Below are positions 28,475-39,483 of a stretch of DNA of 64,000 bases, piece after piece. Origin of the DNA: an uncultured Prevotella sp. (GTDB lineage: Bacteria; Bacteroidota; Bacteroidia; Bacteroidales; Bacteroidaceae); assembly GCF_937863835.1 (NCBI RefSeq), contig NZ_CALMHT010000074.1:1-64000 (forward strand). The letters run 5' to 3'. Below the pieces are notes generated by a model. It did no database searches, had not been told where the DNA came from, and saw nothing but the letters and a program-made list of their open reading frames with translations. The translations under genes were made by a program, and so were the position numbers. Within the stretch, counting starts at the first letter, position 1. Each line of letters begins with the position of its first letter.

Positions 28475-30592
28475 ATGGCAAAACAAGATTTACGTTTGAC
28501 CCGTAATATCGGTATCATGGCTCATATTGATGCTGGTAAAACAACAACTTCTGAGCGTATACTGTTTTACACGGGTAAAACACATAAGATAGGCGAGGTT
28601 CACGATGGAGCTGCTACTATGGACTGGATGGCCCAAGAGCAGGAACGTGGTATTACTATTACATCGGCGGCTACTACTTGTAACTGGAACTGGAATGGTG
28701 ATGAATATAAAATCAATTTGATTGATACTCCGGGACACGTCGACTTTACTGCTGAAGTAGAACGCTCTCTTCGTGTATTGGATGGAGCTGTTGCTACATA
28801 TTCTGCTGCTGACGGTGTACAACCTCAGTCAGAGACTGTTTGGCGTCAGGCTGATAAATATAATGTTCCGCGTATCGGATATGTAAATAAGATGGACCGT
28901 TCTGGTGCAGATTTCTTTGAAACTGTATCTCAGATGAAAACCATTTTGGGCGCTAACCCGGTAGTTCTTCAGGTGCCAATTGGTGCTGAAGAGAATTTCA
29001 AAGGTGTTGTAGACCTCATTAAGATGAAGGCTATACTATGGCATGATGAGACAATGGGCGCTGAATACGATGTAGAAGAAATTCCTGCAGACTTGAAAGA
29101 CGAGTGCGATGAATGGAGAAATAAGTTGTTGGAAACAGCAGCTGATTATGATGAGGCTCTAATGGAAAAATACTTTGATGATCCTAATTCTATCACAGAA
29201 AACGAGATTATCACTGCTATCAGAAAGGGTACTGTTAAGATGGAATGTACTCCAATGCTTTGCGGTTCTTCATACAAGAACAAGGGCGTGCAACCATTGC
29301 TTGATTATACTTGCGCATTTTTGCCTTCACCATTAGACACCGAGAATATTGTCGGAACAAACCCAGATACAGAGGAAGAGGAAGATCGTAAACCTAGCGA
29401 TACAGAACCAACATCTGCTTTGGCGTTTAAGATTGCCACTGATCCATATATGGGCCGTTTGGTATTCTTCCGCGTTTATTCAGGTAAGGTAGAAGCCGGT
29501 TCTTATGTCTTCAATCCACGCTCAGGAAAGAAAGAGCGTATCAGTCGTCTGTTCCAGATGAACTCTAATAAGGAAATACCTATGGAGTCAATTGATGCAG
29601 GTGATATCGGCGCAGGAGTTGGTTTCAAGGATATCCGTACAGGTGATACACTTTGCGATGAAGATCATCCAATCGTATTGGAATCAATGACATTCCCTGA
29701 TACTGTCATCTCTGTTGCCGTAGAGCCAAAGAGCCAGGCTGATATTGCAAAGATGGATACCGGACTTGCAAAATTGGCAGAAGAAGACCCAACGTTTACT
29801 GTACGTACAGACGAACAGAGCGGACAGACAATTATATCTGGTATGGGTGAGCTTCACCTTGATATTATTATCGATCGTCTGAAACGTGAGTTTAAGGTAG
29901 AATGTAATCAAGGTAAACCTCAGGTTAACTATAAGGAAGCAATTACTAAGACTGTTAATCTCCGTGAAGTATATAAGAAGCAGAGTGGTGGTCGTGGTAA
30001 ATTTGCTGATATTATTGTTAACGTTGGTCCTGTAGATTCTGATTTTAAAGAAGGCGGTTTGCAGTTCGTTAACGAGGTTAAGGGCGGTAACGTTCCTAAG
30101 GAGTTTATACCTTCAGTACAAAAAGGATTTGAGAATGCAATGAAGAATGGTATTCTTGGTGGATATCCTGTAGATAGTTTAAAGGTTGTATTGGTTGATG
30201 GTTCTTTCCACCCAGTAGACTCTGACCAGTTGTCATTCGAACTTGCAGCTCTTAATGCATATAAGAATGCCTGTGTAAAAGCAGGTCCAGTTTTGATGGA
30301 ACCTATTATGAAACTTGAGGTAATCACTCCTGAAGAGAATATGGGTGATGTTATCGGTGACTTGAACAAACGACGTGGTCAGGTTGAAGGAATGGACGAG
30401 GCTCGTAGTGGTGCACGCGTCATCAAGGCGATGGTGCCATTATCAGAAATGTTCGGTTATGTAACAGCCTTGCGTACGATTACATCAGGTCGTGCTACAA
30501 GTTCAATGGAATATGATCATCATGCACCTCTGTCAAGTTCTATAGCTAAGACTGTACTTGAAGAAGTTAAAGGTCGTGCAGATCTAGTATAA
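28475..30592 (+). CDS. fusA: Elongation factor G
   Basis: EF-G drives translocation and, with RRF, ribosome recycling. The 705-residue protein has G1 AHIDAGKTT (residues 16-24), switch [13 protein letters not shown]3 DTPGHVDF, G4 NKMD and the C-terminal domains IV-V (for example [22 protein letters not shown]). It follows rpsG by 28 bp and is the canonical copy by position in the str operon. Confidence 0.97.
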   Translation: MAKQDLRLTRNIGIMAHIDAGKTTTSERILFYTGKTHKIGEVHDGAATMDWMAQEQERGITITSAATTCNWNWNGDEYKINLIDTPGHVDFTAEVERSLRVLDGAVATYSAADGVQPQSETVWRQADKYNVPRIGYVNKMDRSGADFFETVSQMKTILGANPVVLQVPIGAEENFKGVVDLIKMKAILWHDETMGAEYDVEEIPADLKDECDEWRNKLLETAADYDEALMEKYFDDPNSITENEIITAIRKGTVKMECTPMLCGSSYKNKGVQPLLDYTCAFLPSPLDTENIVGTNPDTEEEEDRKPSDTEPTSALAFKIATDPYMGRLVFFRVYSGKVEAGSYVFNPRSGKKERISRLFQMNSNKEIPMESIDAGDIGAGVGFKDIRTGDTLCDEDHPIVLESMTFPDTVISVAVEPKSQADIAKMDTGLAKLAEEDPTFTVRTDEQSGQTIISGMGELHLDIIIDRLKREFKVECNQGKPQVNYKEAITKTVNLREVYKKQSGGRGKFADIIVNVGPVDSDFKEGGLQFVNEVKGGNVPKEFIPSVQKGFENAMKNGILGGYPVDSLKVVLVDGSFHPVDSDQLSFELAALNAYKNACVKAGPVLMEPIMKLEVITPEENMGDVIGDLNKRRGQVEGMDEARSGARVIKAMVPLSEMFGYVTALRTITSGRATSSMEYDHHAPLSSSIAKTVLEEVKGRADLV

Positions 30593-30604
30593 GCAAATTA
30601 AATA

Positions 30605-30657
30605 AAGAAGAGAAGCGCTGTTTAGCGAATGACTCTTAATCAGTCGTTTCCCTTCTT
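30605..30657 (+). ncRNA. Candidate three-way-junction leader RNA before the S10 operon
   Basis: The fusA-rpsJ gap folds by eye into a closing stem (30605-30610 with 30652-30657, then 30612-30615 with 30647-30650 around an A/C mismatch), a 4-bp GC hairpin with a GTTT loop (30616-30619 with 30624-30627), and a second hairpin GACT/AGTC (30631-30634 with 30642-30645, 7-nt loop). No T-tract follows, so it is less like a terminator. An autoregulatory ribosomal-protein leader is the likely alternative. This is inference; covariation would decide. Confidence 0.5.
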
Positions 30658-30682
30658 ATCATCATTAATTAAATAAATAACA

Positions 30683-30988
30683 ATGAGTCAAAAAATTAGA
30701 ATCAAGCTGAAATCTTACGACCACAAATTGGTTGATAAGTCAGCAGAAAAGATTGTGAAGGCAGTTAAGGCAACCGGCGCTATCGTAAGTGGACCAATTC
30801 CATTGCCAACACACAAACGTATCTACACAGTAAACCGTAGTACATTCGTTAACAAAAAAGCGCGTGAACAATTCCAGCTTAGTGACTTCAAACGTCTGAT
30901 TGACATTTATAGTTCTACAGCAAAGACTGTTGATGCTTTAATGAAATTGGAATTGCCAAGCGGTGTAGAAGTAGAAATAAAAGTATAG
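30683..30988 (+). CDS. rpsJ: 30S ribosomal protein S10
   Basis: uS10 is a 30S head protein that also pairs with NusB in antitermination and with NusG. The 101-residue sequence begins [18 protein letters not shown] and contains [17 protein letters not shown]. It is the first gene of the S10 cluster. Confidence 0.97.
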   Translation: MSQKIRIKLKSYDHKLVDKSAEKIVKAVKATGAIVSGPIPLPTHKRIYTVNRSTFVNKKAREQFQLSDFKRLIDIYSSTAKTVDALMKLELPSGVEVEIKV

Positions 30989-31009
30989 TAATTTTTAATA
31001 TTAATTGAA

Positions 31010-31624
31010 ATGCCAGGATTAATTGGAAAAAAAATCGGAATGACATCCGTTTTCAGTGCCGACGGTAAAAATGTACCGTGCACTGTTATCGAAGCTGGTC
31101 CTTGTGTTGTTACTCAGGTGAAGACTATCGAAAAAGATGGTTATAAAGCTGTTCAGTTAGGATTTGGTGAGGCTAAAGAAAAGAATACCTCAAAACCTAT
31201 GATGGGCTGTTTTAAAAAAGCTGGTACAACACCAAAGAGACACTTGGCCGAGTTCAAATTTGAAGAGGAATACAACCTCGGTGATACAATCTCTGTTGAG
31301 ATCTTTGATGGAGCTGAATTCGTCGATGTAGTAGGAACATCTAAAGGACATGGTTTCCAAGGTGTTGTAAAACGTCACGGTTTTGGTGGAGTTGGTCAAA
31401 GTACACACGGCCAGGATGACCGTTTGCGTAAACCAGGTTCTATTGGAGCTTGTTCTTACCCTGCTAAAGTGTTCAAGGGAATGCGTATGGGAGGACAAAT
31501 GGGAGGAGACAGAGTAACAACTCAAAACCTCAAAGTGTTAAAAGTGATACCTGAACATAATCTTATCCTTGTAAAAGGTTCTGTTGCTGGTTGTAATGGT
31601 TCAACTGTTTTAATTGAAAAATAA
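31010..31624 (+). CDS. rplC: 50S ribosomal protein L3
   Basis: uL3 is an early assembly protein near the peptidyl transferase centre. The 204-residue sequence begins [15 protein letters not shown] and has the extended loop with [18 protein letters not shown], including the Gln region that is methylated in some bacteria. Its stop overlaps the rplD start (TAATG). Confidence 0.97.
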   Translation: MPGLIGKKIGMTSVFSADGKNVPCTVIEAGPCVVTQVKTIEKDGYKAVQLGFGEAKEKNTSKPMMGCFKKAGTTPKRHLAEFKFEEEYNLGDTISVEIFDGAEFVDVVGTSKGHGFQGVVKRHGFGGVGQSTHGQDDRLRKPGSIGACSYPAKVFKGMRMGGQMGGDRVTTQNLKVLKVIPEHNLILVKGSVAGCNGSTVLIEK

Positions 31625-32253
31625 TGGAAATTAACGTATTAAATATCAAAGGTGAAGAAACCGGAAGAAAGATTACGTTAAACGAATCTATCTTCGGAAT
31701 AGAACCAAATGATCATGTTCTTTATTTGGATGTTAAGCAGTATCTTGCCAATCAGCGCCAAGGAACAGCAAAATCAAAAGAAAGAAGTGAAATTTCAGGT
31801 TCTACTCGTAAATTAGGACGTCAAAAAGGTGGTGGCGGTGCTCGTCGTGGTGATATTAACTCACCTGTACTCGTTGGTGGTGCCCGCGTATTTGGTCCTA
31901 AGCCACGTGATTATCGTTTCAAACTTAACAAGAAAGTTAAAGTTCTTGCTCGTAAGAGTGCTTTGTCTTACAAAGCTCAAGATAATTCTATTTTGGTAGT
32001 TGAAGACTTCAATTTTGAAGCTCCAAAGACTAAAGAGTTTGTTGAAATGATAAATAATCTTAAAGTTATCGACAAGAAGGTACTTTTTGTTTTGCCAGAA
32101 GCAAATAAAAACGTATATTTGTCGGCTCGTAACCTGCAACGTAGCGAAGTTACACTAGCTTCGGCACTCAATGCTTACAAAGTTTTGAATGCTGATGTAC
32201 TTGTTGTGACAGAGAACTCGTTGAAGACTATCGATGAAATCTTAACAAAATAA
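31624..32253 (+). CDS. rplD: 50S ribosomal protein L4
   Basis: uL4 lines the peptide exit tunnel with a long loop (about residues 45-100, rich in Gly, Arg and Lys: [19 protein letters not shown]). In Proteobacteria it represses the S10 operon, so it is a candidate ligand for the RNA structure upstream of rpsJ. Length 209 residues. Confidence 0.96.
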   Translation: MEINVLNIKGEETGRKITLNESIFGIEPNDHVLYLDVKQYLANQRQGTAKSKERSEISGSTRKLGRQKGGGGARRGDINSPVLVGGARVFGPKPRDYRFKLNKKVKVLARKSALSYKAQDNSILVVEDFNFEAPKTKEFVEMINNLKVIDKKVLFVLPEANKNVYLSARNLQRSEVTLASALNAYKVLNADVLVVTENSLKTIDEILTK

Positions 32254-32266
32254 GGAGACAATAGAA

Positions 32267-32560
32267 ATGGCATATATCGTAAAACCATTAGTCACCGAGA
32301 AGATGACTAAAATTTCAGAGAAGCAGCCTAATCGCTACGGCTTTATTGTTCGTCCTGAAGCTAATAAGCTAGAAATTAAGAAAGAAGTTGAAGGCTTGTA
32401 TAATGTAACAGTTATTGACGTTAATACAGTACGTTATGCTGGTAAACGCTCAAGTCGTTATACAAAAGCTGGTCTTGTAAAAGGTCAGAAAAATGCGTTC
32501 AAGAAAGCTATCGTCACATTGAAGGACGGTGAAACTATAGATTTTTACAGCAATATTTAA
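32267..32560 (+). CDS. rplW: 50S ribosomal protein L23
   Basis: uL23 sits at the tunnel exit and docks trigger factor and SRP. The 97-residue sequence has IVKPLVTEKMTKISE at the start. An AAGGAG sequence overlaps the rplD stop 9 nt before the ATG, one of the few Shine-Dalgarno-like sites here. Confidence 0.96.
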   Translation: MAYIVKPLVTEKMTKISEKQPNRYGFIVRPEANKLEIKKEVEGLYNVTVIDVNTVRYAGKRSSRYTKAGLVKGQKNAFKKAIVTLKDGETIDFYSNI

Positions 32561-32567
32561 ATAAAAA

Positions 32568-33392
32568 ATGGCAGTACGTAAATTAAAACCGGTAACTCCG
32601 GGTCAAAGACACAAAATTATTGGTACGTTCGAGGATATTACTGCATCCGTACCAGAGAAGTCTCTCGTTTACGGTAAACGTGCGACGGGTGGTCGTAACA
32701 ATACTGGTAAAATGACTGTACGCTACATCGGCGGTGGTCATAAGAAAAAGTATCGTTTGATAGACTTTAAACGTGAGAAAGATGGTGTTCCAGCTGTAGT
32801 TAAAACAATTGAGTACGATCCGAACCGTTCGGCTCGTATTGCATTGTTGTATTACGCTGATGGTGAAAAACGTTACATTATTGCTCCTAATGGATTGCAA
32901 GTTGGTGCAACATTGATGTCAGGTAAGGACGCTGTGCCAGAGATTGGTAATACGCTTCCTTTAGCTAACATCCCTGTAGGTACCGTAATTCATAATATTG
33001 AATTACGTCCAGGACAAGGTGCATTGCTAGTTCGTTCGGCCGGCAATTTTGCTCAGTTGACTTCTCGTGAGGGCAGTTATTGTGTTATTAAACTTCCTTC
33101 TGGCGAAACTCGTCAGATCCTAAGTGCTTGTAAGGCAACTATTGGTAGTGTAGGTAATTCTGATCATGCATTGGAGCAGTCTGGTAAAGCTGGACGTTCA
33201 CGCTGGTTGGGACGTCGTCCTCACAACCGTGGTGTGGTTATGAACCCTGTTGATCACCCAATGGGTGGTGGTGAAGGTCGTCAGTCTGGTGGACACCCAC
33301 GTTCACGTAAGGGCTTGTATGCAAAGGGTCTTAAGACAAGAGCTCCAAAGAAGCTTTCTAACAAGTATATTATCGAAAGAGCTAATAAATAA
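32568..33392 (+). CDS. rplB: 50S ribosomal protein L2
   Basis: uL2 supports subunit association and peptidyl transfer. The 274-residue sequence contains [21 protein letters not shown] with the conserved His of the C-terminal domain. It follows rplW by 7 bp. Confidence 0.97.
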   Translation: MAVRKLKPVTPGQRHKIIGTFEDITASVPEKSLVYGKRATGGRNNTGKMTVRYIGGGHKKKYRLIDFKREKDGVPAVVKTIEYDPNRSARIALLYYADGEKRYIIAPNGLQVGATLMSGKDAVPEIGNTLPLANIPVGTVIHNIELRPGQGALLVRSAGNFAQLTSREGSYCVIKLPSGETRQILSACKATIGSVGNSDHALEQSGKAGRSRWLGRRPHNRGVVMNPVDHPMGGGEGRQSGGHPRSRKGLYAKGLKTRAPKKLSNKYIIERANK

Positions 33393-33413
33393 CAAAGTTA
33401 ACTAGAGTAAATT

Positions 33414-33680
33414 ATGAGTCGTTCATTAAAAAAAGGTCCATACATTAACGTTTCACTCGAAAACAAAATTCTCGCTATGAATGAGAGTGGCAAAAAGAGT
33501 GTAGTTAAAACTTGGGCTAGAGCATCAATGATTTCCCCTGATTTTGTGGGACACACTGTTGCAGTTCATAACGGAAATAAATTTATCCCTGTTTACGTTA
33601 CAGAGAACATGGTTGGACATAAGTTGGGAGAATTCTCACCGACACGTAAGTTCGGCGGCCATGCTGGAAACAAGAAATAG
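33414..33680 (+). CDS. rpsS: 30S ribosomal protein S19
   Basis: uS19 is a 30S head protein that contacts S13 and A-site tRNA. The 88-residue sequence begins [15 protein letters not shown] and ends [17 protein letters not shown], the full family length. Confidence 0.97.
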   Translation: MSRSLKKGPYINVSLENKILAMNESGKKSVVKTWARASMISPDFVGHTVAVHNGNKFIPVYVTENMVGHKLGEFSPTRKFGGHAGNKK

Positions 33681-33716
33681 GCAGGGTTAATCCATTGAAA
33701 ATAAATAGATAAAATA

Positions 33717-34133
33717 ATGGGAGCAAGAAAAAAAATATCGGCTGAAAAAAGAAAAGAAGCCCTTAAGACATTGTATTTTGCAAAGCTGAAAGGCGTCCCT
33801 TCTTCTCCGCGTAAAATGCGTTATGTCGTAGACATGATTCGCGGTATGGAAGTTAATCGCGCTCTTGGCGTCCTGAAGTTCTCTAAAAAAGCAGCTGCTG
33901 CTGATGTTGAGAAACTTCTACGTTCCGCTATTGCAAACTGGGAAACAAAAAATGACCGTAAGGCTGAGGATGGTGAACTCTTCATTAGCAGAGTATTTGT
34001 TGATGAAGGCGTTACATTGAAGCGTATGAGACCAGCACCACAGGGTCGCGGTTATAGAATCCGTAAACGTTCTAACCACGTCACACTTTTCGTTGATTCG
34101 AAACCAGCTGACGCTAAAACTAATGATAAATAA
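33717..34133 (+). CDS. rplV: 50S ribosomal protein L22
   Basis: uL22 has a beta-hairpin that reaches the exit tunnel, the site of some macrolide-resistance changes. The 138-residue sequence contains [18 protein letters not shown] and [24 protein letters not shown]. No deletion in the hairpin is evident. Confidence 0.96.
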   Translation: MGARKKISAEKRKEALKTLYFAKLKGVPSSPRKMRYVVDMIRGMEVNRALGVLKFSKKAAAADVEKLLRSAIANWETKNDRKAEDGELFISRVFVDEGVTLKRMRPAPQGRGYRIRKRSNHVTLFVDSKPADAKTNDK

Positions 34134-34138
34134 TTAAT

Positions 34139-34861
34139 ATGGGACAGAAAGTTAATCCAATTAGCAACCGCTTAGGTATTGTCAGAGGTTGGGATTCAAA
34201 TTGGTTTGGAGGCAAAGACTTCGGAGATAATTTAGTAGAAGATACTAAAATCCGTAAGTATTTAAATGAGCGTTTAGCTAAGGCAAGCGTATCAAAAATA
34301 GTCATCGAACGTACTTTGAAACTGGTTACCATCACTGTTTGTACTGCTCGTCCGGGCATTGTCATTGGTAAAGGTGGTCAAGATGTTGACAAATTGAAAG
34401 AAGAGCTGAAAAAGCTCTATGATAAAGAGATACAAATTAATATCTTTGAAGTTAAGAAACCAGAACTCGACGCAACAATTGTTGGTAACAACATTGCTCG
34501 TCAAGTAGAAGGTAAAATCGCATATCGTCGTGCTATTAAAATGGCAATCGCGAATACAATGCGTTCTGGAGCAGAGGGTATTAAGGTTCAAATTACAGGT
34601 CGTCTGAATGGTGCAGAAATGGCTCGTAAAGAAATGTATAAAGAAGGACGTACTCCTTTACATACATTCCGTGCAGATATAGATTTCTGCCAGGCTGAAG
34701 CGCTTACTAAAGTAGGACTTCTGGGTATTAAAGTGTGGATTTGCAGAGGTGAGGTATATGGAAAACGTGATTTGACTCCAAACTTCTCTCAAAGCAAAGA
34801 AAACAATAGACCTAGTGGTAATAAGCCAGGAAGAAACCGTAAGAGAAACAATAACCACTAA
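34139..34861 (+). CDS. rpsC: 30S ribosomal protein S3
   Basis: uS3 lies at the mRNA entry channel. The 240-residue sequence begins [14 protein letters not shown] and has the KH domain ([18 protein letters not shown]) and the C-terminal domain with [14 protein letters not shown]. It ends in a basic Asn/Arg tail. Confidence 0.97.
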   Translation: MGQKVNPISNRLGIVRGWDSNWFGGKDFGDNLVEDTKIRKYLNERLAKASVSKIVIERTLKLVTITVCTARPGIVIGKGGQDVDKLKEELKKLYDKEIQINIFEVKKPELDATIVGNNIARQVEGKIAYRRAIKMAIANTMRSGAEGIKVQITGRLNGAEMARKEMYKEGRTPLHTFRADIDFCQAEALTKVGLLGIKVWICRGEVYGKRDLTPNFSQSKENNRPSGNKPGRNRKRNNNH

Positions 34862-34877
34862 AAAGTAAGAAGCTATC

Positions 34878-35306
34878 ATGTTACAACCTAAGAGAGTAAA
34901 ATATAGAAGACCTCAAGACGGACGTGGTAATAAAGGCAACGCCCACAGAGGTACACAATTAGCTTTCGGATCATTTGGTATCAAGACACTTGAGGCTAAA
35001 TGGTTGGACAGCCGACAAATTGAGGCAGCTCGTGTAGCTGTCAATCGTTACATGCAGCGTGAAGGTCAGGTATGGATTAGAATATTTCCGGATAAACCAA
35101 TCACTCGTAAGCCTGCAGACGTACGTATGGGTAAAGGTAAAGGAGATCCAATGGGTTGGGTTGCTCCTGTTACACCAGGACGTATCCTCTTCGAAGTAGA
35201 AGGAGTTTCATTTGATATCGCTAAAGAGGCTCTTCGCCTAGCTGCTCAGAAACTGCCTGTAAAGACAAAGTTTGTTGTAAGACGTGATTTTGATAAAAAC
35301 GCTTAA
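34878..35306 (+). CDS. rplP: 50S ribosomal protein L16
   Basis: uL16 organises the A-site region of the large subunit. The 142-residue sequence begins [21 protein letters not shown] and contains [19 protein letters not shown]. The arginine that is hydroxylated in E. coli lies in this conserved region. Confidence 0.97.
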   Translation: MLQPKRVKYRRPQDGRGNKGNAHRGTQLAFGSFGIKTLEAKWLDSRQIEAARVAVNRYMQREGQVWIRIFPDKPITRKPADVRMGKGKGDPMGWVAPVTPGRILFEVEGVSFDIAKEALRLAAQKLPVKTKFVVRRDFDKNA

Positions 35307-35311
35307 TTATT

Positions 35312-35506
35312 ATGAAGATTAAAGAAGTAAGAGAACTCGAAACCAAAGATTTGGCAGAGAGAATAGAAAATGAAGTGGCTAAGTACAACCAAATGAAGTT
35401 GAACCACTCAATTACTCCGCTGGAGAATCCATCTCTGATTAAAGCAGCTCGTCGTAATATCGCGCGAATGAAATCGGAAATCCGTCATAGAGAACTTAAT
35501 AAATAA
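35312..35506 (+). CDS. rpmC: 50S ribosomal protein L29
   Basis: uL29 is a small two-helix protein next to L23 at the tunnel exit. The 64-residue sequence [20 protein letters not shown]... with [19 protein letters not shown] C-terminal helix is typical. It begins 5 bp after rplP. Confidence 0.95.
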   Translation: MKIKEVRELETKDLAERIENEVAKYNQMKLNHSITPLENPSLIKAARRNIARMKSEIRHRELNK

Positions 35507-35517
35507 CAACAGTTCAG

Positions 35518-35775
35518 ATGGAAACAAGAAATTTAAGAAAAACTAGAACGGGTGTTGTTGTTAGCGACAAAATGGATAAGACCATTGTTATTGCTACAAA
35601 ATTCAAGGAAATGCACCCTATATATGGAAAGTTTGTCCAGAAGACAAAAAAGTACCATGTTCATGATGAGAAAAATGAAGCAAATGTAGGTGATACAGTG
35701 CTCATTATGGAAACCCGTCCTTTGAGTAAAACAAAGAGATGGAGATTAGTTCAAATAATTGAAAAAGCTAAGTAA
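35518..35775 (+). CDS. rpsQ: 30S ribosomal protein S17
   Basis: uS17 is a primary 16S-binding protein of the 30S body. The 85-residue sequence begins [22 protein letters not shown] and has the OB-fold core [22 protein letters not shown]. Confidence 0.97.
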   Translation: METRNLRKTRTGVVVSDKMDKTIVIATKFKEMHPIYGKFVQKTKKYHVHDEKNEANVGDTVLIMETRPLSKTKRWRLVQIIEKAK

Positions 35776-35777
35776 TT

Positions 35778-36143
35778 ATGATACAAGCAGAATCAAGACT
35801 TACAGTATGTGATAATAGCGGCGCTCGCGAGGCATTGTGCATTCGCGTTCTTGGAGGAACACGTCGTCGTTACGCTAGCGTGGGTGACATCATTGTCGTA
35901 GCAGTCAAAAATGTCATTCCATCAAGTGAATTGAAAAAAGGTGCAGTATCAAAGGCTTTGATTGTTCGTACAAAGAAGGAAATTCGTCGTGCTGATGGTT
36001 CGTACATCCGCTTCGATGACAATGCTTGCATTTTGTTGAACAATGCCGGTGAGCTCCGCGGAAGTCGTATATTCGGCCCCGTTGCCCGTGAGTTACGTGC
36101 AGTCAATATGAAGGTCGTTTCATTAGCACCTGAGGTACTTTAA
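35778..36143 (+). CDS. rplN: 50S ribosomal protein L14
   Basis: uL14 contacts 16S rRNA in bridge B8 and is where RsfS silencing factors dock. The 121-residue sequence begins [19 protein letters not shown]. It starts 2 bp after the rpsQ stop. Confidence 0.97.
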   Translation: MIQAESRLTVCDNSGAREALCIRVLGGTRRRYASVGDIIVVAVKNVIPSSELKKGAVSKALIVRTKKEIRRADGSYIRFDDNACILLNNAGELRGSRIFGPVARELRAVNMKVVSLAPEVL

Positions 36144-36162
36144 CATTTAAAGCAATAAAGTA

Positions 36163-36483
36163 ATGAGTAAGTTACATATAAAGAAAAACGATACCGTAAT
36201 TGTTCTTGCAGGAAATGACAAGGGCAAAACAGGAAAGGTGCTTAAAGTTTTAGTAGACGATAACAGAGCTATCGTAGAAGGTGTTAACATCGTTTCTAAA
36301 AGTACAAAGCCTAGCGCAAAGAACCCTCAGGGTGGAATCATTAAACAAGAAGCTCCGATACATATCTCCAATTTGAATTTGGTTGATCCTAAGAGCGGAA
36401 AGGCTACTCGTATTTCTATTAAGAAAAACGAAGATGGCTCCAAAATTCGTATTGCTAAAAAATCAGGGGAGGAGATAAAGTAA
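36163..36483 (+). CDS. rplX: 50S ribosomal protein L24
   Basis: uL24 is an assembly-initiator protein with a KOW motif ([19 protein letters not shown], about residues 12-30). The 106-residue product ends in a TAATG overlap with rplE. Confidence 0.96.
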   Translation: MSKLHIKKNDTVIVLAGNDKGKTGKVLKVLVDDNRAIVEGVNIVSKSTKPSAKNPQGGIIKQEAPIHISNLNLVDPKSGKATRISIKKNEDGSKIRIAKKSGEEIK

Positions 36484-37037
36484 TGAATACAGCGGAATTA
36501 AAGAATATCTATGCTGAGAGCATTGCTCCAGCACTTCAGAAACAGTTCAACTATTCTTCAACTATGCAGATTCCTGTTCTGAAAAAGATTGTTATCAATC
36601 AAGGATTGGGTGATGCAACTCAAGATAAGAAGATTGTTGATGTTGCTATTAACGAAATCACAACAATTACTGGTCAAAAAGCAGTAGCCACATATTCTAA
36701 GAAGGATATTGCTAACTTTAAACTTCGTAAGAAGATGCCAATCGGTGTTATGGTAACATTGCGTCGTGAGCGTATGTATGAATTCTTGGAGAAATTAGTG
36801 CGTGTAGCACTTCCACGTATTCGTGACTTTAAAGGTATTGAGAGTAAGTTTGATGGTAGAGGAAACTATACATTAGGAATAGAAGAACAGATTATATTCC
36901 CAGAAATCAATATCGATACAGTTGATCGCATTCAGGGTATGAACATCACTTTCGTAACTTCAGCTAATACTGATGAAGAAGGTTATGCTCTTCTAAAGGG
37001 ATTCGGTCTTCCATTCAAAAATGCTAAAAACGATTAA
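36483..37037 (+). CDS. rplE: 50S ribosomal protein L5
   Basis: uL5 binds 5S rRNA and contacts P-site tRNA. The 184-residue sequence contains [14 protein letters not shown] and [29 protein letters not shown]. It is translationally coupled to rplX. Confidence 0.97.
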   Translation: MNTAELKNIYAESIAPALQKQFNYSSTMQIPVLKKIVINQGLGDATQDKKIVDVAINEITTITGQKAVATYSKKDIANFKLRKKMPIGVMVTLRRERMYEFLEKLVRVALPRIRDFKGIESKFDGRGNYTLGIEEQIIFPEINIDTVDRIQGMNITFVTSANTDEEGYALLKGFGLPFKNAKND

Positions 37038-37042
37038 GAGAT

Positions 37043-37345
37043 ATGGCTAAAGAATCAATGAAAGCTCGCGAGGTTAAACGTGCAAAGTTAGTTGCACGTT
37101 ACGCAGAAAAACGCGCAGCATTGAAAAAGACTATCGCAACAACAGAGGATCCAGCTGAAGCATATGAGGCTGCTCGTAAACTTCAGAGTATTCCTCGTAA
37201 TGCAAACCCAATTCGTCTGCACAATCGTTGCAAGATAACAGGTCGCCCAAAAGGATATATCCGTCAGTTCGGTCTTTCACGTATTCAGTTCCGTGAGATG
37301 GCATCTAATGGTCTTATCCCAGGAGTTAAAAAGGCAAGCTGGTAA
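37043..37345 (+). CDS. rpsN: 30S ribosomal protein S14, long zinc-free form
   Basis: uS14 is a late-assembly head protein. This 100-residue version has the E. coli-like long form without the CxxC...CxxC zinc ribbon; only one Cys is seen in the conserved [23 protein letters not shown]. It follows rplE by 5 bp. Confidence 0.97.
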   Translation: MAKESMKAREVKRAKLVARYAEKRAALKKTIATTEDPAEAYEAARKLQSIPRNANPIRLHNRCKITGRPKGYIRQFGLSRIQFREMASNGLIPGVKKASW

Positions 37346-37407
37346 TTTTGAAGAATCATTTTTTTAATATTGTCGGGGTCGTCCCGATTAATTAAACATT
37401 TATATTT

Positions 37408-37803
37408 ATGACAGATCCAATAGCAGATTATCTGACGAGGTTGAGAAATGCAATCATGGCACATCACCGTGTTGTAGAAGTACCAGCTTCTAACTTGAAG
37501 AAAGAGATTACAAAAATCCTCTTCGAGAAGGGTTACATCCTGAACTATAAGTTCATTGAAGATGGCCCACAGGGAACTATCAAGGTAGCATTGAAGTATA
37601 ACCCTGCTACAAAAGCAAACGCTATCCAGTGTTTGAAAAGAGTGTCTACACCAGGTTTACGTAAGTACACTGGTTACAAAGACATGCCGAGAGTAATTAA
37701 TGGATTAGGTATAGCGATTATATCTACATCTAAAGGTGTAATGACAAACAAAGAAGCTGCCGATCTTAAGATAGGTGGTGAAGTTCTTTGTTACGTATAT
37801 TAA
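37408..37803 (+). CDS. rpsH: 30S ribosomal protein S8
   Basis: uS8 binds the central domain of 16S rRNA and represses the spc operon in E. coli. The 131-residue sequence begins MTDPIADYLTRLRNAIMA and ends EVLCYVY. The 62-bp gap before it is T-rich and contains GTCGGGG/TCCCGA, a small inverted repeat. Confidence 0.97.
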   Translation: MTDPIADYLTRLRNAIMAHHRVVEVPASNLKKEITKILFEKGYILNYKFIEDGPQGTIKVALKYNPATKANAIQCLKRVSTPGLRKYTGYKDMPRVINGLGIAIISTSKGVMTNKEAADLKIGGEVLCYVY

Positions 37804-37817
37804 TTGGAGGATTTAAA

Positions 37818-38384
37818 ATGTCTAGAATAGGAAAATTACCAATTAGTATTCCAGCAGGAGTTACTATTACACAGAAAGACGGTGTGGTATCTGTAAAAGG
37901 TCCAAAAGGTGAACTTTCACAGTATGTTGATTCGTCTATTATAGTTAAGATTGCAGATGGTCATGTAGAACTTGATATTGATGAAAAGAGTTCAGTTGAT
38001 CAGAAGCAGAAACAAGCATTTCATGGTCTTTACCGTTCACTTATCAACAATATGGTTGTTGGTGTAAGCGAAGGTTATAAGAAAACATTGGAATTGGTCG
38101 GAGTCGGTTATCGTGTATCAAACCAAGGCAATATTATAGAATTTGCTCTTGGATATACACACCCTATCTTTATTGAATTACCAAAAGAAGTTAAGGTGGA
38201 AACCAAATCTGAGAGAAATCAGAACCCAGTTCTTATGCTTGAGTGTTGCGATAAGCAGTTGTTAGGTCTTATTTGTGCAAAAATTCGTTCTTTCCGTATG
38301 CCTGAGCCTTATAAAGGAAAAGGTATATTGTTCCAAGGCGAAGTTATCCGCAGAAAGTCTGGTAAGACAGCTGCAGCTAAATAA
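37818..38384 (+). CDS. rplF: 50S ribosomal protein L6
   Basis: uL6 sits near the sarcin-ricin loop. The ATG at 37818 gives 188 residues beginning MSRIGKLPISIPAGV and is preceded by GGAGG (37806-37810), which fixes the start; a longer in-frame reading from a TTG at 37788 would overlap rpsH and is rejected. The C-terminal motif is MPEPYKGKGI. Confidence 0.96.
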   Translation: MSRIGKLPISIPAGVTITQKDGVVSVKGPKGELSQYVDSSIIVKIADGHVELDIDEKSSVDQKQKQAFHGLYRSLINNMVVGVSEGYKKTLELVGVGYRVSNQGNIIEFALGYTHPIFIELPKEVKVETKSERNQNPVLMLECCDKQLLGLICAKIRSFRMPEPYKGKGILFQGEVIRRKSGKTAAAK

Positions 38385-38402
38385 CTTTAATAATTTACGA
38401 TT

Positions 38403-38747
38403 ATGACAACAAAGAAAGTAGAAAGACGAATAAAGATTAAATATAGAATTCGTAAGAGCGTAAATGGTACTGTAGAGCGTCCTCGTATGACTGTGTTCCG
38501 CAGTAACAAACAAATTTATGTTCAAATAATAAATGACCTCGATGGTAAGACATTAGCATCTGCCTCATCTTTAGGCTTGGAATCAATGCCAAAGATACAG
38601 CAGGCTGAAAAGGTCGGAGAAATTGTAGCAAAGAAAGCTATCGAAGCTGGAATCACTACAGTTGTATTCGATCGTAATGGTTACCTTTATCATGGTAGAG
38701 TTAAACAACTTGCTGATTCAGCGCGTAAAGGTGGACTTAATTTTTAA
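38403..38747 (+). CDS. rplR: 50S ribosomal protein L18
   Basis: uL18 binds 5S rRNA in the central protuberance. The 114-residue sequence contains [21 protein letters not shown] and the C-terminal [26 protein letters not shown]. Confidence 0.97.
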   Translation: MTTKKVERRIKIKYRIRKSVNGTVERPRMTVFRSNKQIYVQIINDLDGKTLASASSLGLESMPKIQQAEKVGEIVAKKAIEAGITTVVFDRNGYLYHGRVKQLADSARKGGLNF

Positions 38748-38753
38748 ACGATT

Positions 38754-39266
38754 ATGGCAATGGACAAAGTTAAAGTAAATAGTGACGTTGAATTAAAAGA
38801 CAGACTGGTTGCTATAAACCGTGTAACAAAAGTTACAAAGGGTGGTCGTACCTTCACATTTGCAGCTATCGTAGTTGTTGGTGATGGAAATGGCGTTATC
38901 GGATATGGTCTTGGTAAAGCTGGTGAAGTAACAGCAGCAATTGCTAAGGGTGTAGAGGCAGCCAAAAAGAATCTTTTTAAAATTCCTGTACTTAAAGGAA
39001 CTGTTCCTCATGAAATGGAAGCTCATTTCGGCGGTTCACAAGTTCTTCTTAAGCCAGCTGCTGCCGGTACCGGAGTAGTTGCAGGAGGTGCTATGCGTGC
39101 CGTTCTTGAGAGTGTTGGAGTTAAAGATGTTTTAGCAAAATCTAAAGGTTCTTCCAACCCTCACAATCTTGTAAAAGCTACAATTTTGGCATTAAGTCAG
39201 ATGAGAGATGCTTTCACAATTGCGGGTACACGTGGTATCAGTATGGATAAAGTATTTAGAGGATAA
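38754..39266 (+). CDS. rpsE: 30S ribosomal protein S5
   Basis: uS5 takes part in mRNA unwinding at the entry channel and in decoding accuracy. The 170-residue sequence has the double-stranded-RNA-binding-like N-terminal domain ([24 protein letters not shown]) and the S5 C-terminal domain ([17 protein letters not shown]). Confidence 0.97.
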   Translation: MAMDKVKVNSDVELKDRLVAINRVTKVTKGGRTFTFAAIVVVGDGNGVIGYGLGKAGEVTAAIAKGVEAAKKNLFKIPVLKGTVPHEMEAHFGGSQVLLKPAAAGTGVVAGGAMRAVLESVGVKDVLAKSKGSSNPHNLVKATILALSQMRDAFTIAGTRGISMDKVFRG

Positions 39267-39277
39267 GGAGAATAAAG

Positions 39278-39454
39278 ATGGCAACAATTAAAATCAAACA
39301 GACAAAGAGCCGCGTTAATGCTCCTGTAGATCAGAAACGTACGCTTATAGCACTTGGATTGCATAAGATATCTCAGATTGTTGAGGTAGAAGATAATCCA
39401 ACAATGCGTGGTATGATAAAAAAGGTTCACCATTTGGTAACCGTTATTGATTAA
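39278..39454 (+). CDS. rpmD: 50S ribosomal protein L30
   Basis: This short gene encodes 58 residues beginning MATIKIKQTKSRVNAP and ending KKVHHLVTVID, the complete uL30 domain with GLHKISQIVEVEDNPTMRGMI. It lies 11 bp after rpsE with AAGGAG 7 nt before the ATG. uL30 binds 23S rRNA near 5S rRNA and is absent from some bacterial groups. Confidence 0.95.
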   Translation: MATIKIKQTKSRVNAPVDQKRTLIALGLHKISQIVEVEDNPTMRGMIKKVHHLVTVID

Positions 39455-39483
39455 TTAATCCAAACGTTTAAAAAGATTCGATT

